64,000 nucleotides of DNA from Catenulispora pinistramenti. Its GTDB lineage: Bacteria > Actinomycetota > Actinomycetes > Streptomycetales > Catenulisporaceae. Location of the stretch: the NCBI RefSeq assembly GCF_018274385.1, contig NZ_JAAFYZ010000031.1, forward strand, positions 1-64,000, read 5' to 3'. The notes under the pieces were generated by a model, which worked only from the letters and a program-made list of their open reading frames with translations, made no database searches and was not told where the DNA came from. Below, piece by piece: positions 26,405 to 34,476 of this stretch (position 1 is the stretch's first letter; each line of letters opens with the position of its first letter). Both the position numbers and the translations under genes were made by a program.

Positions 26405-26577
26405 CCGGCACCTCCAGGCGGACGCCAAGCAGGCATAGGACGGAATGCGGCGTGCGGCATGCGGTACGCCTCGACAGCATGGCTCACCGCGAGCACCATC
26501 GCGAGCGGAGCCGGGGGCCAGAATCGGCCCTGCCCGGCACGCCTCCTCCAGCCGCCGCCACCGCGCCCACTACTCAT
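26401..26577 (-). CDS. 58-residue leader protein of the lipid kinase/phosphatase operon
   Basis: The ATG at 26577 has GGGAAG about 7 bases upstream and lies 63 bases after the SigB-like -10 box, the usual distance in this window. The stop overlaps the lipid-kinase GTG (GTGA). The product starts Gly/Arg-rich (SSGRGGGGWRRRAGQG) and ends with a Met/Pro/Ala-rich moderately hydrophobic part. I do not recognise the family. Placement is the main evidence that it is translated. Confidence 0.5.
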   Translation of the reverse strand: MSSGRGGGGWRRRAGQGRFWPPAPLAMVLAVSHAVEAYRMPHAAFRPMPAWRPPGGAG

Positions 26578-26640
26578 CCCCGGGCTTCCCTTCCCTGCGA
26601 CCTGCGCGCATTCGGCGCGGCTCGCAACCACCGGCCCCGC

Positions 26641-26665
26641 ATGCCCCTGCCCCGCGGAGACAAAC
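26641..26665 (-). promoter_or_regulatory. SigB/SigF-type promoter motif of the lipid operon
   Basis: On the minus strand GTTT (26665-26662), a 15-base spacer and GGGCAT (26646-26641) form the motif. It precedes a four-gene unit: the small leader protein, lipid kinase, PAP2 phosphatase and membrane protein. Its surroundings resemble those of the DUF1206 promoter. Confidence 0.6.
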
Positions 26666-26864
26666 GAGATCGGACACACGGATGTGCGAAGCCACACATG
26701 GGGGCGCCGAGACGACAACGGCCTTACCCGAGCCTTACCCGGCCCCACCGACGGCGACAGCGAGGCCGACGCCCTCGGCACCGAGGGCTCCGATCCGGCC
26801 AGCGACCCCGACTTGTTTGAAACGCCTCCGTCCGGAAACCCGGAGCCCGACCCAGGGAGGCATC

Positions 26865-27461
26865 ATGGCCATCGGAGCGATAGCGGCGATCGTCGTCGTC
26901 GTGGGCATCATCATCGTCGGAGCGATGGAATACGACCGGCGCAGGAAACGTGCCGTCTTCGGCCCCGAATTCGACATCCTGGTGCAGCAGGAGGGCAGTC
27001 CGCGGGCCGCCGATCGGGAGCTGAGCCGACGGCGTCGTGCGTATTCCCAGCTCGCCCTCAGACCGCTGGGCGAGGAGGAGCGCGCCCGCTACACCCAGGA
27101 CTGGCGCAAGGTGCAGGAGTCATTCGTCGACGACCCCGTCACCGCCCTCAACGACGCCGAAGCACTGGTCGTCCGCTTGGGGCGCTTCAGGGGCTACCCG
27201 GGCGGCAGCCACGAGGAGTTCCTCGAACTGTTGTCCATCCCGCACACGTCCGCCGTCGCGGGCTACCGGGATGCGGTCCAGGTGCGGCAGATGACGGAAC
27301 AGCAAACGCAGCCCCCGTCGACCGAGGACATGCGCCAGGCCTTTCAGAAGTACGCCGCGCTCTTCGACGACATGCTCGCCGGAGCCGTCACGGACAACGG
27401 CCCGCAACACACGCAGAGCTCGGATTCCCGCAAGGCACCCACCTTGGAGACGGGCCCGTGA
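26865..27461 (+). CDS. Membrane-anchored hypothetical protein
   Basis: This 198-residue protein has one N-terminal helix (IGAIAAIVVVVGIIIVGAM), a basic stop-transfer DRRRKR, then a soluble helical domain with a conserved-looking ALRPLGEEERARYTQDW...VQESFVDDPVTALNDAEALV. In other actinobacterial proteins a YTQ.W...Q..F.D.P..A...A..L pattern follows an N-terminal membrane anchor; no enzymatic role is known to me. The start has GGGAGG upstream. GTTT-N15-GGAAAC (26815-26839) is a possible weak stress promoter. Confidence 0.7.
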   Translation: MAIGAIAAIVVVVGIIIVGAMEYDRRRKRAVFGPEFDILVQQEGSPRAADRELSRRRRAYSQLALRPLGEEERARYTQDWRKVQESFVDDPVTALNDAEALVVRLGRFRGYPGGSHEEFLELLSIPHTSAVAGYRDAVQVRQMTEQQTQPPSTEDMRQAFQKYAALFDDMLAGAVTDNGPQHTQSSDSRKAPTLETGP

Positions 27462-27493
27462 CCGTGCACGACGAAGGTCGAGGAGGCGAGGCC

Positions 27494-27733
27494 ATGAGAA
27501 GACTGGCGTTCACGGCAGGGCTGATCACCGGATACGTTCTGGGCGCCCGGGCCGGCCGGGACAGATACGAGCAGCTCGCCAAGAGCGCTCGCAGCGTCAT
27601 CGGCCACCCTGCCGCCATCCGGGCACGGACCAAGGCCAAGGGCACGATCCGCTCAGGCATCGACGCCGTCGCCGCGAAGACCGGCTTCAGTCCGGTCACC
27701 AAGGACGATGTGGTCATCGACGGCACGGCTTGA
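27494..27733 (+). CDS. Small YtxH-like protein
   Basis: This 79-residue protein has a short hydrophobic N-terminus with Gly-x3-Gly spacing (LAFTAGLITGYVLGARAGRDRY), then a basic helical tail. This resembles YtxH-like stress proteins anchored at the membrane. The ATG has GGAGGCGAGG upstream, and the gene follows the preceding one by 32 bases in the same direction. Confidence 0.65.
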   Translation: MRRLAFTAGLITGYVLGARAGRDRYEQLAKSARSVIGHPAAIRARTKAKGTIRSGIDAVAAKTGFSPVTKDDVVIDGTA

Positions 27734-27815
27734 CCGCCGGCCGGAAGGTCGGCGTCGGCGTCGGCGTCGGCGAATCAGCGGACGAATCCACTCAGGCCAC
27801 CTGAAAGGAATCATC

Positions 27816-28268
27816 ATGAAGAACCTCGTACATAAGACGCCGGATCACAGCCGGCTCAGCACGATCGGGCACACGCTGTCCGAGCACAGCGCCGAGGCCG
27901 GACACAAGATCCGTGACGAGTTCGACGACGTGGCGCCCAAGGTCGCCGCAGCCGCATCCCAGGCGGTGCACACAACCGCGCATGCCGCGATGGAGCGCAG
28001 CCGCCCGATCCGGACGGAAGCAGCCGCGCGCGGTTCGGCGGCACTGTCCGGGCTACTGGGCGAGGTCACCCCCGCACAGATCGACCGGATGTCGGGACGA
28101 GCGTCACGCCGCGGCCGGATCGCTCTCCTGCTCGCCGCAGCCGGCGGAGTCCTGATCTGGGCGCTGTGGTGGAAGCGTTCGGACCCGGACCTCGGCCCCT
28201 GGCAGGAAGAGCTCTCCAAGCCGGATACCGAACCGGCCGAGGACCTTGCAGGACCGCAGTCACCCTGA
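27816..28268 (+). CDS. Amphipathic-helix protein with C-terminal membrane segment
   Basis: This 150-residue protein has a long Ala-rich helical N-terminal region (VAPKVAAAASQAVHTTAHAAME), similar in character to LEA/YtxH-type stress proteins. A basic stretch RRGRIA leads into one transmembrane helix (LLLAAAGGVLIWALWW), and an acidic C-terminus follows. GAAAGGA lies before the ATG. It is probably cytosolic, tail-anchored and stress-related by context; no named family is recognised. Confidence 0.6.
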   Translation: MKNLVHKTPDHSRLSTIGHTLSEHSAEAGHKIRDEFDDVAPKVAAAASQAVHTTAHAAMERSRPIRTEAAARGSAALSGLLGEVTPAQIDRMSGRASRRGRIALLLAAAGGVLIWALWWKRSDPDLGPWQEELSKPDTEPAEDLAGPQSP

Positions 28269-28513
28269 TCGACCTGTCCGGTGGCCGAACTCGACGGTCT
28301 GGGCGATCGCTTCGCGGGTGTCCCCCGCCGTAGGTCTGCGCGGCGAGGGATGCCGAGGGCGTCGCGGACATCGAGGAGGTCGAGGTTTGCAGCGTCGACG
28401 GCAAGCCGGTCGAGCCCGGTGGCCGGCTCGGCCGTCGGCAAGGACGCCTCGCCCGAGCATGAGGCGGTCTACGGGCATGCGAGAGTAAGCCCCCGCACGC
28501 CCGTGACAGAGCG
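28269..28513. other. Gap between convergent genes with a possible coding remnant
   Basis: On the minus strand the bases around 28340-28440 translate to a protein-like phrase (ATGLDRLAVDAANLDLLDV), but the frame is broken and shows no start or recognisable family. It may be a decayed gene. No terminator hairpin stands out. Confidence 0.3.
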
Positions 28514-30661
28514 TCAGCCCGACATCGGGCCCGGGTCGCTGGTGCTGGGGCGATCGTTCTCCAGATGCCCGGCGTAGCGGCGGTTGAAGGTCGGGTCCTC
28601 GACGGCGGTGACCGAGACGTCGTACCAGTTGGCCTGCTTGGCGATCTGCCAGTGGAACTCGAGTTCGCTGCCCGCGCGCAGGACCTTGGTGGCTGTCCCC
28701 TGGGCGCTGCGCTGGTAGGCGTTGGTCAGGCGGATGGTGCGGCGGGTTTGACCGTGGTTCTTCACGGTGACCCGGACCTGGTCACAGTCCCCCTCGGAGA
28801 AGGTCACCGTGAGCCCTTCGGTGCCGGTGCCGGCGAACTCGGACAGGCTGCCGTTGGGCCCATAGGCCGCCAGTTGGTAGCGGCTGCCCGTCCCCAGCTG
28901 CCAGTGGTCCCGCAGCGTGTCGTGCGCGGCGACCGTATAGCGGCGGGGCGCGGCCTGTGGCTGGAGCCGGTCGTAGATGTAGAAGGCGGCGCCGAGGCGG
29001 CCGTGGTTCTCCAGTTTGAGAGCGAACGCGCCAGTTTGCCGGCGCTCCTCGTTGACGTGCGCGCGGTAGCCCAGCGGGCGGGAGGGGCGGACGCCCGCTT
29101 CCTGGACCGGCATCTGCTGGGGCACCGTCACCTGGTACGGCTTCCCGCTGCCCTGGATCGGGGCAGGCACCTGGAAGTTCGGCGGTGTGGTGTCCTTCCC
29201 GGTGAAGTCGAAGGCGGAGGTGAGGTCGCCGCAGACCGAGCGGCGCCAGTCGCTGATGTAGGGCGAGCGGATGCCGAAGCGCTGCTCCAGGAAGCGCAGC
29301 ACGGAGGTGTGGTCGAAAGTCTCCGAGCAGACGTAGCCGCCGCGGGACCACGGGGAGATGACCGTCATCGGCACTCGGGGGCCCAGGCCGATCGGTTGTC
29401 TGCCGCCCGGGTCGGCGCCCGGTACCAGCGGGCTCATCTCGCCGGGGTAGGCGTTCAGGTCCAGGAACTCGTCGGCCAGCGAGGCGAGCAGGCTGTCGGA
29501 GACCATGCCCTCGGCTCCGGGCGTGCTGTGCAGGGGCGGCATCGGCGGCATGATGTGGTCGAACAGGCCGTCGTTCTCGTCGTAGTTGAGGAACAGCGCG
29601 GTGCTGCCCCAGACTTCGGGGTTGGCTGTCAGTGCCTCCAGTACCAGGTTGATGTAGGAAGCGCCGTCCGTCGGCGAGGCGGAGGGGTGTTCGCTGTACA
29701 TGTACGGCGGCACGATCCAGGTGACCGCCGGGAGCGTGCCGGACTTCACGTCGGCGGCGAACTCGGCGAGGGTGTGGTTCGAGGCACCCTTGTCCACGAG
29801 CGGGCCGGAGGCGCCTTCGGCTGTCTGGTACGGCTTGAAGAACATCAGCGAGTTGTCGGTGAAGTTGTCGGTGGGTGTGCCCGGGACGCCGCTGCCGCCC
29901 TGGTACAGCTTCCAGCTGATCCCGGCCTGCTCCAGCAGTTCCGGGTAGGTGGTCCAGGTGTAGCCGTTGGTGTTGTCGCGCTCGTCGGTACCGGGGCCGT
30001 TGAGCTCCGTCTTCCCGTAGACGTTGCGCGGGTCCATGGTGCCCGACCACAGGTAGATGCGGTTGGGCGCGGTGTCGGCGTGGACCGAGCAGAAATAGGA
30101 GTCGCAGATCGTGAAGGCCTCGGCGAGGGCGAAGTGGTACCGCAGGTCCTGACGCTTGAGGAAGCCCATCGTCATGACGTCCTGCTTCTGGTTCACCCAC
30201 TGGTCGTCGCGGCCCTGGTTCACGGCGAGGTGCCCGCTGCTCCAACCGTGGTCGGTGCCCGCCTGGTACTCGGTGGTGCTGCGCGGGTCGATGTACCAGG
30301 GCAGCACTTCCGTTTCGCTGCTGGGCAGACCACGGTCGTGGTAACGGCTGGTCTTCGTGCCGGCGGCGGGCTGGTGGAAGACGGACTTGCCGTTCGGCAG
30401 CAACACCGGGCGCGGGTCGGCGAAGCCGCGCACGCCACGCAGGGTGCCGAAGTAGTGGTCGAAGGAACGGTTCTCCTGCATCAGGATCACGACGTGCTTG
30501 ACGTCCCGAATGGAGCGCGTGCGCGAAATCGCGGGCAGCGTCATCGCTCTGGCGATGGCCGGGGGGAACATCGCCGCCCCGGTCGCCGCGGCTGCGCCCG
30601 CGCCGCCGAGTTGGAGAAACCTGCGCCGTCCGAGGTTGGCGTTGTTGTCGGGAGAAGCCAT
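28514..30661 (-). CDS. Tat-exported phospholipase C (phosphocholine-type, phosphoesterase family)
   Basis: The protein has about 715 residues. A Tat signal (NLGRRRFLQLGGAGAAAATG, twin Arg near residue 13) precedes the acid-phosphatase/phospholipase C catalytic domain (VVILMQENRSFDHYFGTLRGVRGF; VHADTAPNR; LFLNYDENDGLFDH). Two C-terminal beta domains of the DUF756 type follow (about 500-700). It should hydrolyse phosphatidylcholine or sphingomyelin-like lipids outside the cell, giving phosphocholine. The ATG at 30661 leaves a normal 12-residue n-region; ATG 30688 and a start at 30739 are possible. Confidence 0.92.
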   Translation of the reverse strand: MASPDNNANLGRRRFLQLGGAGAAAATGAAMFPPAIARAMTLPAISRTRSIRDVKHVVILMQENRSFDHYFGTLRGVRGFADPRPVLLPNGKSVFHQPAAGTKTSRYHDRGLPSSETEVLPWYIDPRSTTEYQAGTDHGWSSGHLAVNQGRDDQWVNQKQDVMTMGFLKRQDLRYHFALAEAFTICDSYFCSVHADTAPNRIYLWSGTMDPRNVYGKTELNGPGTDERDNTNGYTWTTYPELLEQAGISWKLYQGGSGVPGTPTDNFTDNSLMFFKPYQTAEGASGPLVDKGASNHTLAEFAADVKSGTLPAVTWIVPPYMYSEHPSASPTDGASYINLVLEALTANPEVWGSTALFLNYDENDGLFDHIMPPMPPLHSTPGAEGMVSDSLLASLADEFLDLNAYPGEMSPLVPGADPGGRQPIGLGPRVPMTVISPWSRGGYVCSETFDHTSVLRFLEQRFGIRSPYISDWRRSVCGDLTSAFDFTGKDTTPPNFQVPAPIQGSGKPYQVTVPQQMPVQEAGVRPSRPLGYRAHVNEERRQTGAFALKLENHGRLGAAFYIYDRLQPQAAPRRYTVAAHDTLRDHWQLGTGSRYQLAAYGPNGSLSEFAGTGTEGLTVTFSEGDCDQVRVTVKNHGQTRRTIRLTNAYQRSAQGTATKVLRAGSELEFHWQIAKQANWYDVSVTAVEDPTFNRRYAGHLENDRPSTSDPGPMSG

Positions 30662-30897
30662 CGACCTGCCGTTTCCGTGTCTACTCATAGGGACAAGTCG
30701 GCACGGTAACAACCGCTCGGTGCTCGGAGCGCCAGGCAAGGGTGACGGAGAATGATCATTTGATGAAGAGTGCGCTCAGTACCACGCAGTGAGGTCCTTC
30801 GAGGAAGGCGCCCACACATCCTGGCGGCGGCACCACTGTCGGGGACGGGCCGCGTCTCGGGGGCCGCGTCTCGGGGCCGGGCCGGAGCAACCATCCG

Positions 30898-31578
30898 CTA
30901 CGAAAACTGCAGGTCCCATAACGTGACGTCGATGTTCGCGGTCGAAGTGGCAACGTCGTAGGACGTGACTTTCAGGTATGCGACACGGGGATATTGGTCC
31001 CCGTGGGCACAGAACTGAAGCCCCGCTTTAGGCTCCAGCGTACCGACGGAGTGGGTGCGCAGCAGGTTGACGCAATCTTCGGCGCCCGGCGTACCGCTTC
31101 CCGTCCATGCGCTCAAACCATTGTTAATGGCAGAATAAATGAGGCCTTGGTACACGTACAACGAGCTGTCCATATAGCCCGGTTGCTCGACCATGGGCGA
31201 CGGGGTACCGATGTCAACACCGGAACCTTCAGTCAACCCGATCGTGCCATGCCAAAGAACTTGCACAGGATCATTCGCCGGCGTTGACTCCGAAGCTTCG
31301 GATGTACCCGCGATAGTGCCGTTGGTAGTGACACTCGCCCCCTGAAGCGTTGATTTCGTAGACACCGGAGACGTAATACTGCCTGTATCGCTCTGCCTGA
31401 CAAAGACCACCCAGCCAAGCAGCAGTGCTATGACACCCACGGCTACGGCCCCGGAACGGGCCAACCGGGTACTGAAAGCAGGAATCTCTACAGTACCGAT
31501 CTTGATAACCCCCGTCCCGGCAAGCGCCGCAATCAGACAAGCCAGTCCGACCAGCCAGAAGACGGCAACGAGCGCCAT
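30898..31578 (-). CDS. Two-TM anchored exported protein of unknown function
   Basis: This 226-residue protein has two N-terminal helices (VAVFWLVGLACLIAALAGTGV and GAVAVGVIALLLGWVVFV) around a short loop (IKIGTVEIPAF). A Ser/Thr-rich linker (TGSITSPVSTKS...) and a C-terminal extracytoplasmic domain of ~120 residues with two Cys (EDCVNLL; LQFCAHGD) follow. Base composition is clearly lower in GC than its neighbours, which suggests later acquisition. The two-helix cassette resembles N-terminal modules found in varied actinobacterial surface and conflict-related proteins. No function assigned. Confidence 0.65.
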   Translation of the reverse strand: MALVAVFWLVGLACLIAALAGTGVIKIGTVEIPAFSTRLARSGAVAVGVIALLLGWVVFVRQSDTGSITSPVSTKSTLQGASVTTNGTIAGTSEASESTPANDPVQVLWHGTIGLTEGSGVDIGTPSPMVEQPGYMDSSLYVYQGLIYSAINNGLSAWTGSGTPGAEDCVNLLRTHSVGTLEPKAGLQFCAHGDQYPRVAYLKVTSYDVATSTANIDVTLWDLQFS

Positions 31579-31944
31579 GTCATCCCCATATCAGCCGTAG
31601 ATCACACCTTGTCGATACAAAGCGTAGTGCAGCGTGATGCGTTGGTGAGGGGCAGCCGGGTAATCACCCTCGCTGATGCTCGCGCGGCAGATTCAGTCGC
31701 CTGATGGGCGATATTCCCGTCTATAGCCAGTGTGGTTTACCGCAGGGGCTGCGCAGTGGCCACCGCCCCCTTCGCCGCGTGGCGCCTTGATGGATTATGT
31801 AGGGCCGGAACTTACACACTCTGCTTTCTTGTCAGGACGATGAAAAACCCCGACTCGAAACAATCAAGTCGGGGTTGGAGAACAGGCTGAGACCGCCTCC
31901 GAACGGACGCTCAGACAACGGATCCCCGATTACCGACCACGCCC
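31579..31944. other. Intergenic region, lower GC, with terminator
   Basis: This stretch holds the 5' side of the two-TM gene and the 3' end region of the acylase gene. Apart from the terminator at 31846-31876 I see no gene, RNA or clear promoter. It is less GC-rich than the surroundings, like the gene beside it. Confidence 0.5.
31846..31876 (-). terminator. Intrinsic terminator of the acylase gene
   Basis: A perfect 10-bp stem (AACCCCGACT, 31846-31855, with AGTCGGGGTT, 31867-31876) has an 11-base loop. Read on the minus strand it is followed at once by TTTCATCG and lies within a run of five T, so it fits a Rho-independent terminator 69 bases after the acylase stop. Confidence 0.8.
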
Positions 31945-34413
31945 CTAGCGGCGCAGCACGGTGGTCTGCAGCCCCGGCGCCGCCTTGATCTCGGCGGGGG
32001 TGAACCGCTCGGTGACCCACTGCTTCTTGCTGAACAGCGCGGTCTGGTCTGCGTAGTGGGGGGACTTGGGGTTTGTGGATTCGGAGTAGGTCAGGACCGT
32101 GCGGGTGCGCGGTCCGGCGGGCGTCAGTTCGACGGCCATGATGAAGGTGGAGCCGGCGGCGTAGTTCGCCGGACTGGGGTCGAGGCCGCCCGCGGTGCCG
32201 GAGGTGGGTTGCGCGGTGAGGACGTTGAAGCAGCCGGAGTCGTCGGTGCAGCCGTGGAGCGGGACGCCGGCCCAGCGGTAGGCCTCGCCGGTGGCGACGT
32301 CGGGCGGGAGGCCTTGGGCGGCCAGGGATTCGACGGCGTCGGCGAGGGCGGTCCGTACCCGCGGGTTGTCGCCGTTGACACCGCTCGGCGTGGTGAGCGG
32401 GTGGGCCGGGTCGAAGGGGACGCGGGCCCACGCGCCGTTCGTGGTTTCCAGCAGCGGGTCGAAGAACGCCGCCCACAGCACGGCCCCACGGCTGGTGGCG
32501 CCGCCGTGCAGGTCCCAGGCGGCCAGTGCGTCGCAGGCGGCGCGGACGTCGATCTGCTTGCCGTCGCTCGCGGTCAGGACCGGGTGCGCCCGGCACATCG
32601 CCACGGCGTCGTCGCGGCCGAACTCGCCGCTGAGGTCACGGTCGCCGAGCGTCGTGGCCTGGAGCGAGGCGAGAGTGAAGCCGGGCTTGCCGAGGCCGTC
32701 GGCGCCGGTCAGCCGGTCGGCGATCATCCGCAGGCCGAGCTGGGGCCTGGGGAACAGCTGGGTGGTCGTGCCGTAGACGGCCGGGTAGCCGGTCAGCGGG
32801 GCGCTCGGGTTGGCCAGGGCCGGGTCGTTGTTGGAGTTGGCCACGTAGTCGGAGCGGGTCAGGGCCGGAGCGTGGGCCGGACCGTAGACGCCGGGTTCGA
32901 GCGCGGTCGGGTCGTCGCCCCAGTCGCAGGCCCGGGTGGAGCCGTCGAGCGCGGGCGGGCCCGCGTCGGCCGGCAGCGTACAGCGGGTGAGCTGGGCGTC
33001 GGTGAGGTCCGGGACGATCGAGGAATCGGTGAAGTACACGGAGCCACCGGCGTCGGCCGCGGTGGTGTAGGTCCAGGGCATGCCCTGGTAGGTGCGCTGG
33101 ACGGCGCGCAGCTGGCCGAGGCTCTGCGCGGAGTCCATCGCCAGCCATTCGTTCATCGAGCGGATGTTCTCGGCGTTGGCGTCGCGGATGCTCAGGGCAC
33201 TGCCGGCGTCCCAGCCGTAGCCCAGGACGGGGCCGTAGCGGGAGTCGTAGAGCGTCCGGGTGACGGTCTTCTGCTTTCCGTCGGCGCCCAGGACCGAGAC
33301 CCGCACCGTGCGCTTGGCCATCGCGACCTTCTTGCCGTCGACCAGGTAGCTGGTCGGGTCGCCGGGGGCGAGGGTGAGCCGGTAGAACTCGGCGTGCGAG
33401 GCGTAGGAGGTGGTCTGGGTCCAGGCCAGGTTCTGGGTGTGTCCGAGCACGACGACCGGCGTGCCGTAGATGCTGACGCCGGAGACGTCCATCACTCCGG
33501 GGATGGTGAGCTGGACCTGGTAGAGGCGGGCGTTGCCGAGCCAGGGCAGGTGCGGATTGCCGAGCACCATGGCGTCGTGGGCGCTCGTGGCGTCCCGGCC
33601 CAGCGCCCAGCCGTTGCTGCCGAGGCCGCCGGCCGACGTCGGCAGCGCGGGCACGCCGCCGGGGGCCGGACCGGTCGGAGTGGAGACCGAGCCGAGGGCG
33701 GAGCCGATCGAGACGGCGGCCCCGGCGGCGGTCGGCGGCGCGGCGTCGCCGACGAACTTCTTGACCCCGGAGGTCCCGGCGACCTGATCGAGGTCCAGGA
33801 TCCCGGTCCAGATGTCCGAAGCCGTGATCGGCCCGACCCACGCCTTGCCCCGGCACGTCGGATCCGGCAGCCCGGCGACTCCGGTGTCCCCCAGGTAGCG
33901 GTTGACTCCGGCGACGTACCCGTCGACCATCTGCTTGACCTGCGCGGTCGGACCGTAAGGCGCGGGTTGCGCCACCAACCGCCGCACGGTGCCCGCCTGC
34001 CGAATGCCCTGGAAGTAGGTGTCGGAGCTGAGGTTGTCCGCGGTCTCGCCCAACGCGTCGTCGTTCAGGGCGTCCGGCCCGAAGTACCGGGAACGCTCAC
34101 CGCGCAGGGTGAGGACCCGGTCGGCCAGCTCGCAGAAGTTGTCCTGCGCGAAGGCATACCCGTAGCCGTAGCCGAGGTCGCCGTAGTTCCCGGCGGAGAT
34201 GTGCGGAATGCCGTACTCAGTACGCTGGATCGTGACCGCGTGGCCGTGCAACGTAGCCGCGGGCACGGAGTCCGCCGCCTCGGCCGTACCAGTCACGGAA
34301 AGACACAACACCGTGGCGGCCACCAGGCCGGTCCAGCGTCTGCGGTACCGAGGCGGTAAATCAGGGCTATTTGACATGCCCCCATGCTGTCGGCGCTCAT
34401 CACCGCTCGACAT
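31945..34413 (-). CDS. Secreted penicillin-acylase-family Ntn hydrolase
   Basis: This precursor of 822 residues has a signal peptide (RRRWTGLVAATVLCLSVTGTAEAA). The alpha-subunit (TEYGIPHISAGNYGDLGYGYGYAFAQDN) leads to a spacer, and the autocatalytic site is GLG-SNGWALG with Ser266 as the new N-terminal nucleophile of the beta-subunit. Downstream NPHLPWLGNARLYQVQL and GHTQNLAWTQT complete the fold. Relatives are aculeacin A, AHL (PvdQ) and cyclic lipopeptide acylases, so it probably deacylates a long-chain amide outside the cell (natural product or quorum signal). An ATG at 34377 is an alternative start. Confidence 0.9.
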   Translation of the reverse strand: MSSGDERRQHGGMSNSPDLPPRYRRRWTGLVAATVLCLSVTGTAEAADSVPAATLHGHAVTIQRTEYGIPHISAGNYGDLGYGYGYAFAQDNFCELADRVLTLRGERSRYFGPDALNDDALGETADNLSSDTYFQGIRQAGTVRRLVAQPAPYGPTAQVKQMVDGYVAGVNRYLGDTGVAGLPDPTCRGKAWVGPITASDIWTGILDLDQVAGTSGVKKFVGDAAPPTAAGAAVSIGSALGSVSTPTGPAPGGVPALPTSAGGLGSNGWALGRDATSAHDAMVLGNPHLPWLGNARLYQVQLTIPGVMDVSGVSIYGTPVVVLGHTQNLAWTQTTSYASHAEFYRLTLAPGDPTSYLVDGKKVAMAKRTVRVSVLGADGKQKTVTRTLYDSRYGPVLGYGWDAGSALSIRDANAENIRSMNEWLAMDSAQSLGQLRAVQRTYQGMPWTYTTAADAGGSVYFTDSSIVPDLTDAQLTRCTLPADAGPPALDGSTRACDWGDDPTALEPGVYGPAHAPALTRSDYVANSNNDPALANPSAPLTGYPAVYGTTTQLFPRPQLGLRMIADRLTGADGLGKPGFTLASLQATTLGDRDLSGEFGRDDAVAMCRAHPVLTASDGKQIDVRAACDALAAWDLHGGATSRGAVLWAAFFDPLLETTNGAWARVPFDPAHPLTTPSGVNGDNPRVRTALADAVESLAAQGLPPDVATGEAYRWAGVPLHGCTDDSGCFNVLTAQPTSGTAGGLDPSPANYAAGSTFIMAVELTPAGPRTRTVLTYSESTNPKSPHYADQTALFSKKQWVTERFTPAEIKAAPGLQTTVLRR

Positions 34414-34476
34414 CAGCCCTGAGTACTTCGGGGCATCATTCCTTAGTAGCGTCTTTCCGGACGGCGCAGCTCGCCA

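Noticed and set aside
26815..26839. GTTT-N15-GGAAAC before the gene at 26865
   Set aside because: The spacer is right, but the -10 has only three conserved positions and lies only 25 bases before the ATG, unlike the other seven sites. It is mentioned in the gene entry but not listed as a promoter.
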